Positions 9,387 through 18,146 are shown, counted from the first letter of the stretch. The stretch is DNA of 43,217 bases from an uncultured Flavobacteriaceae bacterium (GCA_947498845.1 CANMLX010000038.1:1-43217), one strand, 5' to 3'. The notes: generated by a model not told the origin, from the sequence alone. Translations and numbers: made by a program.

Positions 9387-10736
9387 TTATTCTTTAAACT
9401 TATAATACTTAACATAATCGATTTTCATTGAAGTTCCATCAATAGCATCGGTTACTTCACCTCCATGTTCTAAAACTGCTAAGCTTAGAAAAATATTTAA
9501 CTCTGCATTGCACAAGGTATTAGGAATTGTTCTTATCAATTTATCATCAAAATAAAATTTGATATTGTTAGCATTCCAATCCATACCATATACGTGATAA
9601 TCGTTAGCATAATTGAAATCTGTGCTCGCATCATAAGCTCCAATTTCAATCCATTGTCCATTGACAAAAGCTTCTATTTTATAGTCTGTAATCAATGCAT
9701 TCCATTGATTATTGCCAAACCACCCATTAATAAACTGTACATGCCCAATATTGTGTTCTGTTGGCCACGAGAATTCTAACCACTTTTTACCTTCTCTTTG
9801 AGATACCCAACTAGAGTTCACACGACCATCGGCAACAGAAGCTATTTCAAAATCTTTTCTAAAAACACCACTAGCTGTAATGGTTACATCATTAGCTCTT
9901 GATAAATTATTTAAGCCTGAAATACTATTGTCTGCTGATGAGGACAACAAATCAGTAGGGTAACATGCCTCATTTTTTTCATAAATACGAAATTCTTGAA
10001 TGTGAAAATGAGAAGCATAATTAGAAGAAAAACGAATGCGATTTGTTTTAATAGCGGTATTAAAAGAATGCGCATAAGCTGGAGATAATCCTTCAGTGTA
10101 ACCTAATTGTAAATTTTCAGAAGAACCGTCTTGCCAATGATGTCTATTAGTATTCACTTCATTAGGAAAATGACCTTCATTGACATCTAATTCACAAATT
10201 AGCTCGCTACCGTTTATATTTTTATCTCTAGGAAATAACCAGAAAGAATTATTGGTACCACTTGCACCTGCATATTTGTATTTGCATTCGTAATACCCAA
10301 ATCCAAAAGTTTCTTTCGACCAAATATTTCCGCATGTCCAATCTTGGCCTGATCTACTTTCCTTTCTTGCTTGCAGTTCTAATACTCCGTTTTCTACAAC
10401 TGCATTTTCTCTCCATCTACTACATAGTGTAGCACTTGGTCCATTTTGAGAAGTCCAATTTATTTCTAACTGGGAGTCCTCATAATCAAAATTGTCTTCC
10501 CAAGATAATTCAAATTGAGACATGTCTACTTGTTCTGCGGGAAGTGGTAGTTCAAATGAATAATTAGATTCACAGTTTGTAACTTCTTTTGTTAGGTCTA
10601 CTAGATCTGGCTCTGTGATATCCTTTTCATCAGAAGACTCACAGCTTGTTAGTTGTATTAAAAATGAAAATGATACTATTACGGTTAATAATCTTATTAC
10701 ACTATAATTCTCCATTATTTTATAATTTTTAGTCAT
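9387..10736 (-). CDS. GH16 family endo-galactanase-like lipoprotein with an inserted discoidin-like domain
   Basis: 449 residues; lipobox near IQLTSC32. The first GH16 half (about 75-205) contains the catalytic motif ELDVNE (Glu182 nucleophile, Asp184, Glu187 acid/base), the bulged form typical of agarases, porphyranases and carrageenases. In ordinary GH16 enzymes the HxYGxxW strand follows after a few tens of residues. Here HVYGMDW comes only at 380-386, because about 150-165 residues with F5/8C (CBM32-like) character intervene. The insert carries what look like the last strands of a discoidin fold (NRIRFSS, HIQEFRIYE, 232-253) before its first strands (VADGRVNSSWVS, WLEFSW, YKIEAFVNGQWIEIG, 301-365). 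The second GH16 half ends IDYVKYYKF. An alternative start at Met8 (10715) is possible. Substrate is probably an agar- or carrageenan-like red-algal galactan; I cannot choose between them. Confidence 0.85.
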   Translation of the reverse strand: MTKNYKIMENYSVIRLLTVIVSFSFLIQLTSCESSDEKDITEPDLVDLTKEVTNCESNYSFELPLPAEQVDMSQFELSWEDNFDYEDSQLEINWTSQNGPSATLCSRWRENAVVENGVLELQARKESRSGQDWTCGNIWSKETFGFGYYECKYKYAGASGTNNSFWLFPRDKNINGSELICELDVNEGHFPNEVNTNRHHWQDGSSENLQLGYTEGLSPAYAHSFNTAIKTNRIRFSSNYASHFHIQEFRIYEKNEACYPTDLLSSSADNSISGLNNLSRANDVTITASGVFRKDFEIASVADGRVNSSWVSQREGKKWLEFSWPTEHNIGHVQFINGWFGNNQWNALITDYKIEAFVNGQWIEIGAYDASTDFNYANDYHVYGMDWNANNIKFYFDDKLIRTIPNTLCNAELNIFLSLAVLEHGGEVTDAIDGTSMKIDYVKYYKFKE

Positions 10737-10750
10737 CTAAATCGAGTTAT

Positions 10751-12484
10751 TTATAGTTTCATATATTTTAAATTCCAATTCTTGTAAATCTCTTTCAATT
10801 GGTTATACGCCTTTTTCTTTTCTCTATTTTCGTTTACCACTCCCCATTCTCTAAAACCAGATTCTGGTGTTCCTTTATAGTTACTTCGGTAATCATTATA
10901 TGCCCATAGAGATACCCCTACTAGATAAGGAAACTCCTTCAATTTTTTCAAATCTGCTATTAACTCTTTTGAGAATTCAGAATCTGGAGCAGAGCCTATT
11001 TGAGATCTTCCTATTTCAGACATAAAAATGGGTTTCCCTGGAAACTTTTCATGTGTTTTAGTTACAGCCTTAACGGCATCTCCGTAAGAATTGATACAAA
11101 TAAAATCCAGTTTTTCAAATGGTTCATTTGTTAAGTTAACATTATCACCATAGGCCGTAAGACTTACATAAGTCTTTAAACGTGTTTGATCTAATTCTTC
11201 AACATAATCCAACATCGAATCGATATATTCATATTGATCTTTAGTAAGTGTTTTATCGGCCCACTCACCTTCTGGATCTCTTAGTTCATTACCTACACTC
11301 CAACCTATTACAGAAGGATGATTAAAATCTCTTTCGATCATTTCGCGCATCCATTTTTTGGCAAGAGGACTATCCTTAAAAGTTTGAGGATCATCATCAC
11401 CCCATACAGGTATTTCTTGAATTAAAAGATACCCTTCTCTATCGCAAAAATCCAAAAGAGTCTTGGACAGTGGAGCATGCATTAATCTCGAAAATCGTCC
11501 CCCTAAAGCTTTAATATCTTTCATATCGGCTTCTACAATATGTTTAGGTTCTGTATTTCCATATTTTGGATGATCATGAACTCTATTTAGTCCATTTTCA
11601 CGTAGCGGTTTATTATTTAAAAAAAGCTGTTCTCCTCTAGCTTCAATTTTTCGAATTCCAAAATTATCTGTAAGTGTGTGGACTATTTTTCCATTAACCT
11701 TTAGTTTCGAAGTTAATTTATACAAATTAGGATGGTCTAAATCCCATAGCTTATAAAGACTTAAATCTGCAGGGTAACTCATTTTAGTTTCTATAGTACC
11801 CAATGAAGAAATCGTAACAGGCACCTCACCCAATAATGTTCCATCTATATAGGACATCACTTTCACTTCATTATTCTCATTACTAAGGTTTTCTATAGCA
11901 TGTTTAATTACAAAAGAAACTTGTCCCTTCTCAAAATCTGGTGTTGCATCTATGTGTTGATATTTCATTCTAGCTTTATCAAATGCTTCCAATGAAACTG
12001 TACGACTAATACCTCCCCAAGCCCACCAAGCTCCACGTTTGTAGGAGTTATCAGCCATCACAACTAATTCATTAGGTTGATCTGGTAATAATTCTTGATT
12101 AATATTGAATTCAAATGGGGTATAACCACCAACATGTTTCCCTAATAATTTTCCATTCAACCAAACTTTTGCCGTTTGATATACCGCTCCAAAGTGGATT
12201 TGAATATGTCTATCCGACCAAGAGCTAGGTACTTCAAAAGTACGTTTGTAAAATGCTTTTCCGCTATACGTACTGTACTTTTCTTTAGTATCCCAATTCC
12301 CAGGAACTACAATAGAATCCCATTCTTTTATTGCTTTTTGTTGTTCATAGGTTTCAACATCTTCGGAAGCTAAAAATTGCCAAGTACCATCTAAAGATAT
12401 TTTAGTATCTATGGGTTCACTAGCACATGATAATAGGCTAGTAAAGATGAAAAAGCTTAAAAATAACTTATAAAAATAATCCAT
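10751..12484 (-). CDS. GH2 family beta-galactosidase-like lipoprotein
   Basis: 577 residues with a lipoprotein signal (TSLLSC20). Domain order follows glycoside hydrolase family 2: N-terminal sugar-binding jelly roll (about 28-170; LDGTWQF, VPGNWDTKE, KVWLNGKLLGKHVGGYTPFEF), an immunoglobulin-like sandwich (about 175-275) and a TIM barrel (about 280-577). The acid/base Glu400 is in GWSVGNEL and the nucleophile Glu490 in PIFMSEIG. It is short for the family and lacks the extra C-terminal domains of large beta-galactosidases. Its place between the GH16 gene (14 nt) and the FAD oxidoreductase gene (12 nt) suggests it trims galactose from oligosaccharides released by the GH16 enzyme. Beta-galactosidase is the best guess from context; beta-glucuronidase activity cannot be excluded from sequence alone. 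Confidence 0.88.
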   Translation of the reverse strand: MDYFYKLFLSFFIFTSLLSCASEPIDTKISLDGTWQFLASEDVETYEQQKAIKEWDSIVVPGNWDTKEKYSTYSGKAFYKRTFEVPSSWSDRHIQIHFGAVYQTAKVWLNGKLLGKHVGGYTPFEFNINQELLPDQPNELVVMADNSYKRGAWWAWGGISRTVSLEAFDKARMKYQHIDATPDFEKGQVSFVIKHAIENLSNENNEVKVMSYIDGTLLGEVPVTISSLGTIETKMSYPADLSLYKLWDLDHPNLYKLTSKLKVNGKIVHTLTDNFGIRKIEARGEQLFLNNKPLRENGLNRVHDHPKYGNTEPKHIVEADMKDIKALGGRFSRLMHAPLSKTLLDFCDREGYLLIQEIPVWGDDDPQTFKDSPLAKKWMREMIERDFNHPSVIGWSVGNELRDPEGEWADKTLTKDQYEYIDSMLDYVEELDQTRLKTYVSLTAYGDNVNLTNEPFEKLDFICINSYGDAVKAVTKTHEKFPGKPIFMSEIGRSQIGSAPDSEFSKELIADLKKLKEFPYLVGVSLWAYNDYRSNYKGTPESGFREWGVVNENREKKKAYNQLKEIYKNWNLKYMKL

Positions 12485-12496
12485 TTTAATATTAAA

Positions 12497-14776
12497 TTAT
12501 GCCGCAAATACCTCAAATAATGCAGCCGGAACTGATTTTGAAGGGTGTTCTAGCTTTATACGTAATCCTTTGGTATTAATTGATTCTTCCAATACTATAG
12601 TATTAATAGTCTGGTAATTCCCTTGCTTTTCAAAAAGTAAATCTCCTTCTAAACTAAATACCTTATAACTATTTATACAAAAAGGAATGATATCTTCTGG
12701 GTGTCCATATTGTACAGTCTCCATCGCATGATCATAGTCCGTATCAAAAAACAACTTAATTTGTTCTATGTTTTGCGCTTCTTCCCAATTAATAATTACC
12801 TCTGGAGTAGTATCATTAAAATCTGCTACCCATGCATTAGTACCTTTCCAAGGTCTAACATAACCATTACCTAAATTAGAAGTTTCATAGATCTCTAAAG
12901 CCGGCTCTATATTTAATGCAATATTTTTCCCTTGTGGTCTTCTGTTAGGAATCCAAAATTCAAAAGCATCAACACCAATACCATCAGGGGGTGTTTGTTT
13001 CCCTGTATTAGATACCTTTTTGTTTACTCCATTAAATACTGTCATTACTCCTGTAATTAACTGATCACTTTCTTGTATCGCTAATTTTTCATTAGACATA
13101 AAGGTAATAAAAGCGTAAGTTTCTTCTGTTAAGGTGGTTTCAAAATCAATATCAATAACCTGCTCCCCTTGTTTCACCACAATGGTCTTTTTTTCTAAAG
13201 TAACTTCAGGTGTATAATTATAAGCTCGTTTTGAAGTACGTAATTGTACTTCTAGTTCTGTAGTTTCTTCTGCTTTAATTGCGACTTTATAACTGTATTT
13301 TGTATTCACTTTTAGTGGCAATAATTGTGCTACCGAAACATGTAAAGGTAACCAGTTGTCATTTGGAGCTATCTGAGAAAGCTTTAAACTTGAACTCGCT
13401 GTTACTTTTGCCTTATTTACTAAGTTACTTTCTCTTTCGATTGGAATATTACAAATACTTTGTCCATCAATATTCAACTGATTTTGAAGTATTTTTATTC
13501 TTCCTTCTTCCAGAATTTGTGCTGGCAATACCTTTTCTGAAGTACACATAGCCGCTGCTGTACCAACTGCCTGAGCACCAAAAGCACAGGTTAACATAAC
13601 TCGAGTAGATCCAAAAGCAACATGAGAAGCACTAATAATGCGACCTGCTAAGAATAGATTATTAATATTCTTGCTTACAAAACTTCTATAAGGGATATCA
13701 TATACTCCTTTTGAATGCCATTGAGTACAACCGGAAAGTTCGCTATAAATTCCATCAGCAGGATGCAAATCTAGTGCCCACCCTCCAAATGCGATGGCAT
13801 CATCAAAGGTTTCCTGACCTAAAACATCTTGCTGCTTCATCATATAAAGACCATCAAAACGACGACTTTCACGCTTTCCTGGAACGTTAGCAACCCACTC
13901 CAAGTCTAAATTTTCTACTTCTTCGAACTCACCAGAGTTTTTAATGTAATTCCATACCCCATAAATTACTTTCCAAAGTTCCCATTTGATTTCTTCAGTT
14001 TCATGGATAGTATCTTTTCTTCCTCCAAATTCGAACCACCAAAAATTACATCCTTTATGATTTTTTCTAATCAATTTATGACGTGGTATATCGTTAATAT
14101 CTTGTAATGCATATGATGGTGCTACATATTTTACAGACTTATCCGATTCTTTACTGTAGAAAAACATGGAATGTCCTAATAACTGCCCATAGGATTCATC
14201 TGGGGCGAAAAGCTCTCCAAATTCTTCTTTCGACTCTGCTCCAATTCTAAAACTTGCTCCCGATTTGAAACCTACAATTCCATCTCCTGAAGCATCACAA
14301 AATAGTGGAGCTTCTATATCATATTCTGTAGAGTTTTGGCTATTAAAAGCCTTAACAGATTTAATAGTATGATCATCTGATTTTTCAACATCACTAACTG
14401 CTGTATTTAATAGCAATGTAATATTGGGTTCATCTATTACCTTTTCTAATAAAACAGTATCGAAAATAATAGGGTTTCCTTCTTTATTTCGATATAAATT
14501 TTCTACCATAATCTCATCGATAAGTCCTCCTTCACGAGACCATCGATTGTTATTACCCATATGTGAAGTTGCTCCTAAAGCCCATAATCGAACTTCAGAT
14601 GATGCATTACCTCCTAATACAGGTCGATCTTGAATTAAAACAGTTTTTGTTCCTTTTCTTGCAGCAGATATAGCAGCACATACACCAGCTAAACCACCAC
14701 CTACTACTACAAAATCAGTACTATACTTTTCAATTTTGTTTTCTCTACCTTTTTGACTAAATGCTTCTGTAATCAT
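12497..14776 (-). CDS. FAD-dependent oxidoreductase with C-terminal discoidin-like domain
   Basis: 759 residues counted from the ATG at 14776. An in-frame upstream ATG at 14815 would overlap the symporter gene by 32 bp and add the lysine-rich MLFIKIKKKAKKI, so I prefer the later start. A Rossmann dinucleotide-binding motif lies at the N terminus (VVVGGGLAGVCAAISAARKG, then VLGGNASSEVR), and a second FAD-contact motif reads FCDASGDGIVG; together they fit the FAD_oxidored group (PF12831-like). The C-terminal third (about 600-759) looks like a beta-sandwich of F5/8C type (IINWEEAQNIEQIKLFF, GLRIKLEHPS). There is no signal peptide, so it probably acts in the cytoplasm on imported sugar. It is co-transcribed with the symporter and the GH genes. 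The actual sugar oxidation or cleavage chemistry is unknown. Confidence 0.85.
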   Translation of the reverse strand: MITEAFSQKGRENKIEKYSTDFVVVGGGLAGVCAAISAARKGTKTVLIQDRPVLGGNASSEVRLWALGATSHMGNNNRWSREGGLIDEIMVENLYRNKEGNPIIFDTVLLEKVIDEPNITLLLNTAVSDVEKSDDHTIKSVKAFNSQNSTEYDIEAPLFCDASGDGIVGFKSGASFRIGAESKEEFGELFAPDESYGQLLGHSMFFYSKESDKSVKYVAPSYALQDINDIPRHKLIRKNHKGCNFWWFEFGGRKDTIHETEEIKWELWKVIYGVWNYIKNSGEFEEVENLDLEWVANVPGKRESRRFDGLYMMKQQDVLGQETFDDAIAFGGWALDLHPADGIYSELSGCTQWHSKGVYDIPYRSFVSKNINNLFLAGRIISASHVAFGSTRVMLTCAFGAQAVGTAAAMCTSEKVLPAQILEEGRIKILQNQLNIDGQSICNIPIERESNLVNKAKVTASSSLKLSQIAPNDNWLPLHVSVAQLLPLKVNTKYSYKVAIKAEETTELEVQLRTSKRAYNYTPEVTLEKKTIVVKQGEQVIDIDFETTLTEETYAFITFMSNEKLAIQESDQLITGVMTVFNGVNKKVSNTGKQTPPDGIGVDAFEFWIPNRRPQGKNIALNIEPALEIYETSNLGNGYVRPWKGTNAWVADFNDTTPEVIINWEEAQNIEQIKLFFDTDYDHAMETVQYGHPEDIIPFCINSYKVFSLEGDLLFEKQGNYQTINTIVLEESINTKGLRIKLEHPSKSVPAALFEVFAA

Positions 14777-14783
14777 TATTTTT

Positions 14784-16430
14784 TTAGCTTTCTTCTTTAT
14801 TTTTATAAATAACAAAAAGTCCTAGTAATAATACAATACTTCCTATTATTGCAATCGTGATTTTTTCTGCATCAGCAAAAAATGTAAGTATTAAAATAAG
14901 CAATCCTATTGCACCAATTCCTAATCCTATAACACGACCTCCTCTTTTATTTCCTTCATTAGAACTTTCAGATTCTTCATCAGTAGAAGAATCATTAATT
15001 ACTTTATTTGTAACAGGAGCTACAAATCCTTTAAAATAATTTATTAATTCTATAATTATCAGCAGTACCATTGGGATTCCTACTCCCATTGACATTTCTG
15101 TAGTTCTATCTAATGAAATCCCTAAAATTGATGGGGCTAAAAACTTAAAAAAAGCATTTATCAAAAGAGAAATAATAGTAACTAACACCGTAGTCTTTCC
15201 CGTTGATCTTTTAGAAAACAAAGCCCATAGTGGCGGTAAAAACATGGCTGCTCCAGTCAAAGCTGCAATACTCATAACCACTTCTACTATTCCTCCCATT
15301 AAAGGAACTAATAATGCTACAAAAATGGTTAATAAACCAAGTATTACTGTAGCTAATCTTCCTACTTTAACAAGCTTTTCGTTAGAAGAATTAGGAAACA
15401 ATAGCCTATAAATATCATTTGTTATAACTCCTGCGGATATATTCAAGGTTGTGTTTACTGAACTTGAAGTTGCAAATACCATACCTCCTAACATTAATCC
15501 TAACATTCCTACAGGCATTACTTCTTTACACATTAATAAATAAGCGCCTTCATCTGCCAAATTTGTTAAATCGGGATTTAACACTCTATAAATCATTGGT
15601 GGGAGCATCCAAATTAGCGGACTTATGGTATATAAACCCCCAAAAAGCCACCCCACTTTTTTGGCATCTTTAGGAGTAGCTACACTAGTATAGCGTTGAA
15701 CATACGCCCAATTTCCTGCAATAAAAAACAAATTATACAATCCAAATGCTATCAAAAAAGGCACTGAATATTCTTCATTTACTAGATTAAAAAAGTTTTC
15801 TGGAGCCTTTTCTATAAACAAATCAATTCCTCCTACCTTTTTAAATGACAGTGGCAATACTATAAATACTGCTGCTGTCAATACTACAAATTGAAGAACG
15901 TCTGTTACTATTACCGCCCAAAGCCCTCCTATTGCAGTATATATCAAGATCAAAACACCTAATACAATAATACTTGTGGTAATAGGAATACCTGTGGAGA
16001 CCTCAACAATTTTTGCTACGGGATATAAAAATGCCCCTGTTGTAAATAAGGATACAAATAAAAATAAGTAGGTATATACTTTTTGTGTTTGTAAGCCTAA
16101 ACGTTTTGTAATAAATGAAGCTACTGTAATCTCTTTAGTTTTTTGCCATTTGGGAGCTATAAAAAAACCAATAATGATTCCTGCTATTGCCATAGTCCAC
16201 TGAATAGAAATGGCTACCCAACCACTCGAATAGGCTATAGACCCCCATACAACAAAAGTACCTGCTGAGAAAAAACTCATAAAGAGAGACAATCCACTCA
16301 TCCACCATGGCAAAGCACCTCCCGCTGCAAAAAATGAACTAACATCTTTTCCCGATTTTGAAAAACTAATTCCACACACAAAAATGAGTACGGTAAAAAG
16401 TAGAATAACAATAATATCAATAGAATTCAT
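14784..16430 (-). CDS. Sodium:solute symporter (SSS/SLC5 family)
   Basis: 548 residues from the ATG at 16430 (MNSIDIIVILLF). A longer frame to 16466 adds twelve residues with no family support. About 13-14 hydrophobic segments span the protein. SSS-family words include SFFAAGGALPWWMSGLSLF, FSAGTFVVWGS, YTAIGGLWAVIVTDVLQF and GGMVFATSSSVNTTLNISAG. It is an inner-membrane transporter using a sodium gradient. As first gene of the operon it probably imports the mono- or small oligosaccharide products of the downstream GH2/GH16/GH117 enzymes. The TAA at 14784-14786 lies only 7 nt before the chosen FAD oxidoreductase start, so the two are translationally close. Promoter and operators lie in the divergent spacer toward the LacI-type gene. 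Confidence 0.92.
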   Translation of the reverse strand: MNSIDIIVILLFTVLIFVCGISFSKSGKDVSSFFAAGGALPWWMSGLSLFMSFFSAGTFVVWGSIAYSSGWVAISIQWTMAIAGIIIGFFIAPKWQKTKEITVASFITKRLGLQTQKVYTYLFLFVSLFTTGAFLYPVAKIVEVSTGIPITTSIIVLGVLILIYTAIGGLWAVIVTDVLQFVVLTAAVFIVLPLSFKKVGGIDLFIEKAPENFFNLVNEEYSVPFLIAFGLYNLFFIAGNWAYVQRYTSVATPKDAKKVGWLFGGLYTISPLIWMLPPMIYRVLNPDLTNLADEGAYLLMCKEVMPVGMLGLMLGGMVFATSSSVNTTLNISAGVITNDIYRLLFPNSSNEKLVKVGRLATVILGLLTIFVALLVPLMGGIVEVVMSIAALTGAAMFLPPLWALFSKRSTGKTTVLVTIISLLINAFFKFLAPSILGISLDRTTEMSMGVGIPMVLLIIIELINYFKGFVAPVTNKVINDSSTDEESESSNEGNKRGGRVIGLGIGAIGLLILILTFFADAEKITIAIIGSIVLLLGLFVIYKNKEES

Positions 16431-16498
16431 ATATACATATTTATGGCAAAATAGTAAGTTTAGCATGAACTTATATCGTTTTCGTTAGTATTATTTTC

Positions 16499-16540
16499 GG
16501 AAACGTTTCTGAAAACGTTATTTTTTTTCGGAAACGTTTT
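16499..16540. promoter_or_regulatory. Three LacI-type operator-like palindromes in the divergent spacer
   Basis: Three copies of a palindromic AAACGTTT-type core occur: GGAAACGTTTCT (16499-16510), GAAAACGTTA (16511-16520) and GGAAACGTTTT (16530-16540). Their centres are 12 and 19 bp apart. A/T-flanked CG-centred palindromes are the classic LacI/GalR-family operator form, and they lie between the regulator gene and the operon it probably controls. A looser copy (TCGTTTTCGTTA) lies near 16475-16486. Confidence 0.85.
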
Positions 16541-16548
16541 TATTTTCT

Positions 16549-16556
16549 TAAATTTG
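16549..16556 (+). promoter_or_regulatory. Bacteroidota -7 box of the lacI-type gene
   Basis: TAAATTTG fits the flavobacterial -7 consensus TAnnTTTG and lies 23 bp before the ATG. The third operator ends about 9 bp upstream, so the regulator could repress itself. No clear -33 TTG is seen at the expected distance. Confidence 0.5.
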
Positions 16557-16579
16557 AAATCGAAATTAGTTTACTATTT

Positions 16580-17590
16580 ATGAAACATGTTACTATAAAA
16601 GACATTGCTAAAGAATTAAGTGTTGCTGTATCTACAGTTTCACGAGCCTTTAATGATAAATATGATATTAAACCCGAAACAAGAGATCGTATTCTAAAAA
16701 AGGCAGCCGAAATGGGATATCGCCCCAACCCTATTGCGAGAAAACTGGTACAACAGCGTAGCTTTAACATAGGTATTATTATTCCTGAATTTGAAAATTC
16801 TTTCTTTCCTCAGGTAATTATGGGAGCACAAGAAATCTTGTATCAACACAACTACCAAGTTCTTATTATGCAGTCTAACGAATCGGTTGATTTGGAAGTT
16901 CGAAATGCAAAAACCCTAGTTGATAATATGGTAGACGGACTTATTATCTCTCTATCTGGTGTAGGTAATAATATATCCTATTACAAAGAGCTAATAGGAA
17001 AAAAAATGCCTCTAGTCTTTTTTAATCGCGTTCCCGAAAATATAGAAGCTTCCAAAGTTGTTTTTGATGATTACAAATGGGCTTTTTTTGCAACTGAACA
17101 TTTAATTCATCAAGGATTTGAGGATATTCTTTTTATATCTGGTGCTGATGAACTTATTCTTTCAAAAAATAGACAAAGAGGTTATGATGATGCCCATAAA
17201 AAACACCGAATTCCAACTGGTAAAAAGATTACTTGTGGCTTTTCAATGCAAGATGGTGTTCAAATAGCAGAAAATTTAATTTCTAAAAATAACATTCCTA
17301 GAGCCATACTTGCAGCTAATGATGCTTGCGCCATTGGAATGATACGTGTTTTTAAAGATTCCGGGTTTAAAATCCCTGAAGATATTGCTATAGTAGGCTT
17401 TTCCGAAACCAAAATGGCAGCTCATATTTCCCCTACATTGACCTCTGTTGAACAACCCACTTATGAAATAGGTAAAGCAGCTGCCCAACTCCTTTTAGAA
17501 CAACTTCAAAATAAAGGAATTCATATCCCTCAAACTATTGTATTAAATGGTCGATTGAATGTAAGAGAATCATCTGTTGTTTTAAGTTAA
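16580..17590 (+). CDS. LacI/GalR family transcriptional regulator
   Basis: 336 residues, the normal family length. The N-terminal helix-turn-helix is clear (VTIKDIAKELSVAVSTVSRA, then a hinge near RPNPIARKLVQQR). A periplasmic-binding-protein-like sensor domain follows (IGIIIPEFENSFFPQVIMGA, AILAANDACAIGMIRVFKD, IAIVGFSETKMAAHISPTLT). It diverges from the symporter/FAD/GH2/GH16/GH117 operon with three palindromic operators in the spacer, so it very probably controls that operon in response to a sugar breakdown product. LacI-type control instead of a hybrid two-component or SusC/D-linked sensor is notable for a polysaccharide locus in this group. The ligand is unknown. Confidence 0.94.
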   Translation: MKHVTIKDIAKELSVAVSTVSRAFNDKYDIKPETRDRILKKAAEMGYRPNPIARKLVQQRSFNIGIIIPEFENSFFPQVIMGAQEILYQHNYQVLIMQSNESVDLEVRNAKTLVDNMVDGLIISLSGVGNNISYYKELIGKKMPLVFFNRVPENIEASKVVFDDYKWAFFATEHLIHQGFEDILFISGADELILSKNRQRGYDDAHKKHRIPTGKKITCGFSMQDGVQIAENLISKNNIPRAILAANDACAIGMIRVFKDSGFKIPEDIAIVGFSETKMAAHISPTLTSVEQPTYEIGKAAAQLLLEQLQNKGIHIPQTIVLNGRLNVRESSVVLS

Positions 17591-17757
17591 TTAGTCTATA
17601 TCAAATTAAGCGAACATTTACTTTGATTTCTTACTTTTGGATAGCATATACACCTTCAATATCAAAACTTTCATTAAAACCTTTTTTTAGAGTCAATAAT
17701 TTCAATTTTCTTTTATATATGGTAAGAAATAATTGATTTTTTGTCGATTTGGAACTT

Positions 17758-17798
17758 AAAAGGAGATTCTTTTAAATCTAATGAATGAATCTCTTTTT
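17758..17798 (+). terminator. Stem-loop followed by T run after the LacI-type gene
   Basis: AAAAGGAGATTC (17758-17769) pairs with GAATCTCTTTTT (17787-17798) through 12 bp with one G-U pair; the loop is 17 nt and the T run continues to 17799. It is about 170 bp after the lacI-type stop codon, so it could terminate that transcript. Confidence 0.5.
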
Positions 17799-17950
17799 TC
17801 GATTCTCTTTGGCTAGTCATTAATCGGATTGATACTTTAATTTTATATCAAAAACACACACTTTCCACACACTTTTTAACGCATAAATATACTAATTTTC
17901 ACCATATAATAGCAGTTACAGCAGAAAAACCAAAACCTCTAAAAACAAGC

Positions 17951-17975
17951 AAAGCCCCAGTAAAACTGAGGCTTT
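17951..17975 (-). terminator. Rho-independent terminator of the tRNA-Arg gene
   Basis: On the - strand AAAGCCTCAG pairs with CTGGGGCTTT (10 bp, one G-U pair) around a TTTTA loop, followed by a T-rich stretch. It begins 8 nt after the tRNA 3' end. Confidence 0.8.
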
Positions 17976-17982
17976 CGACTTG

Positions 17983-18056
17983 TGATCGCGACAGGATTCG
18001 AACCTGTGACCGTCTGCTTAGAAGGCAGATGCTCTATCCAGCTGAGCTACGCGACC
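17983..18056 (-). tRNA. tRNA-Arg (anticodon UCU)
   Basis: On the - strand the sequence runs from GGTCGCG to CGCGATC plus discriminator A. The acceptor stem pairs over 7 bp with one G-U. The D-arm (AGCTCAGCTGGATAGAGC), anticodon arm (TCTGC, loop CTTCTAA, GCAGA) and T-arm (CACAGGTTCGAATCCTGTC-like) are all intact. The anticodon TCT reads AGA arginine codons, which are frequent in AT-rich genomes. The 3' CCA is not encoded. It stands alone, with its own promoter and terminator. Confidence 0.97.
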
Positions 18057-18091
18057 ATTAAATTCTCTTAACACTTAAGTTAAAAGCGGTG

Positions 18092-18121
18092 CAAATATAA
18101 TATATCTAATCTATAAAACAA
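18092..18121 (-). promoter_or_regulatory. Promoter of tRNA-Arg
   Basis: On the - strand a TTG (18121-18119) is followed 19 bp later by TATATTTG (18099-18092). This fits the flavobacterial TTG / TAnnTTTG promoter pattern with spacing in the known range. The box lies about 35 bp before the tRNA 5' end. Confidence 0.7.
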
Positions 18122-18146
18122 GTTAATTTTAGACTAAAAAACATTA

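Larger units (their letters stand above)
17591..17982. other. Gene-free spacer downstream of the LacI-type gene
   Basis: No gene is supported here. It holds a terminator-like stem-loop at 17758-17798 and the tRNA terminator at 17951-17975 (listed separately); the rest is AT-rich sequence without obvious structure. Confidence 0.6.

Noticed and set aside
14777..14815. Longer N terminus for the FAD oxidoreductase from the ATG at 14815
   Set aside because: It overlaps the symporter gene and adds a lysine-rich stretch before the usual start; kept only as an alternative.
12176..15673. Open frames on the + strand opposite the GH2, FAD oxidoreductase and symporter genes
   Set aside because: They lie wholly inside well-supported genes, have no family features and no promoter or ribosome-binding context.
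8064..17590. Recently transferred genomic island for agar use inserted at tRNA-Arg
   Set aside because: The tRNA is about 400 bp away but there is no integrase, no direct repeat of the tRNA 3' end and no clear change of base composition over the operon.
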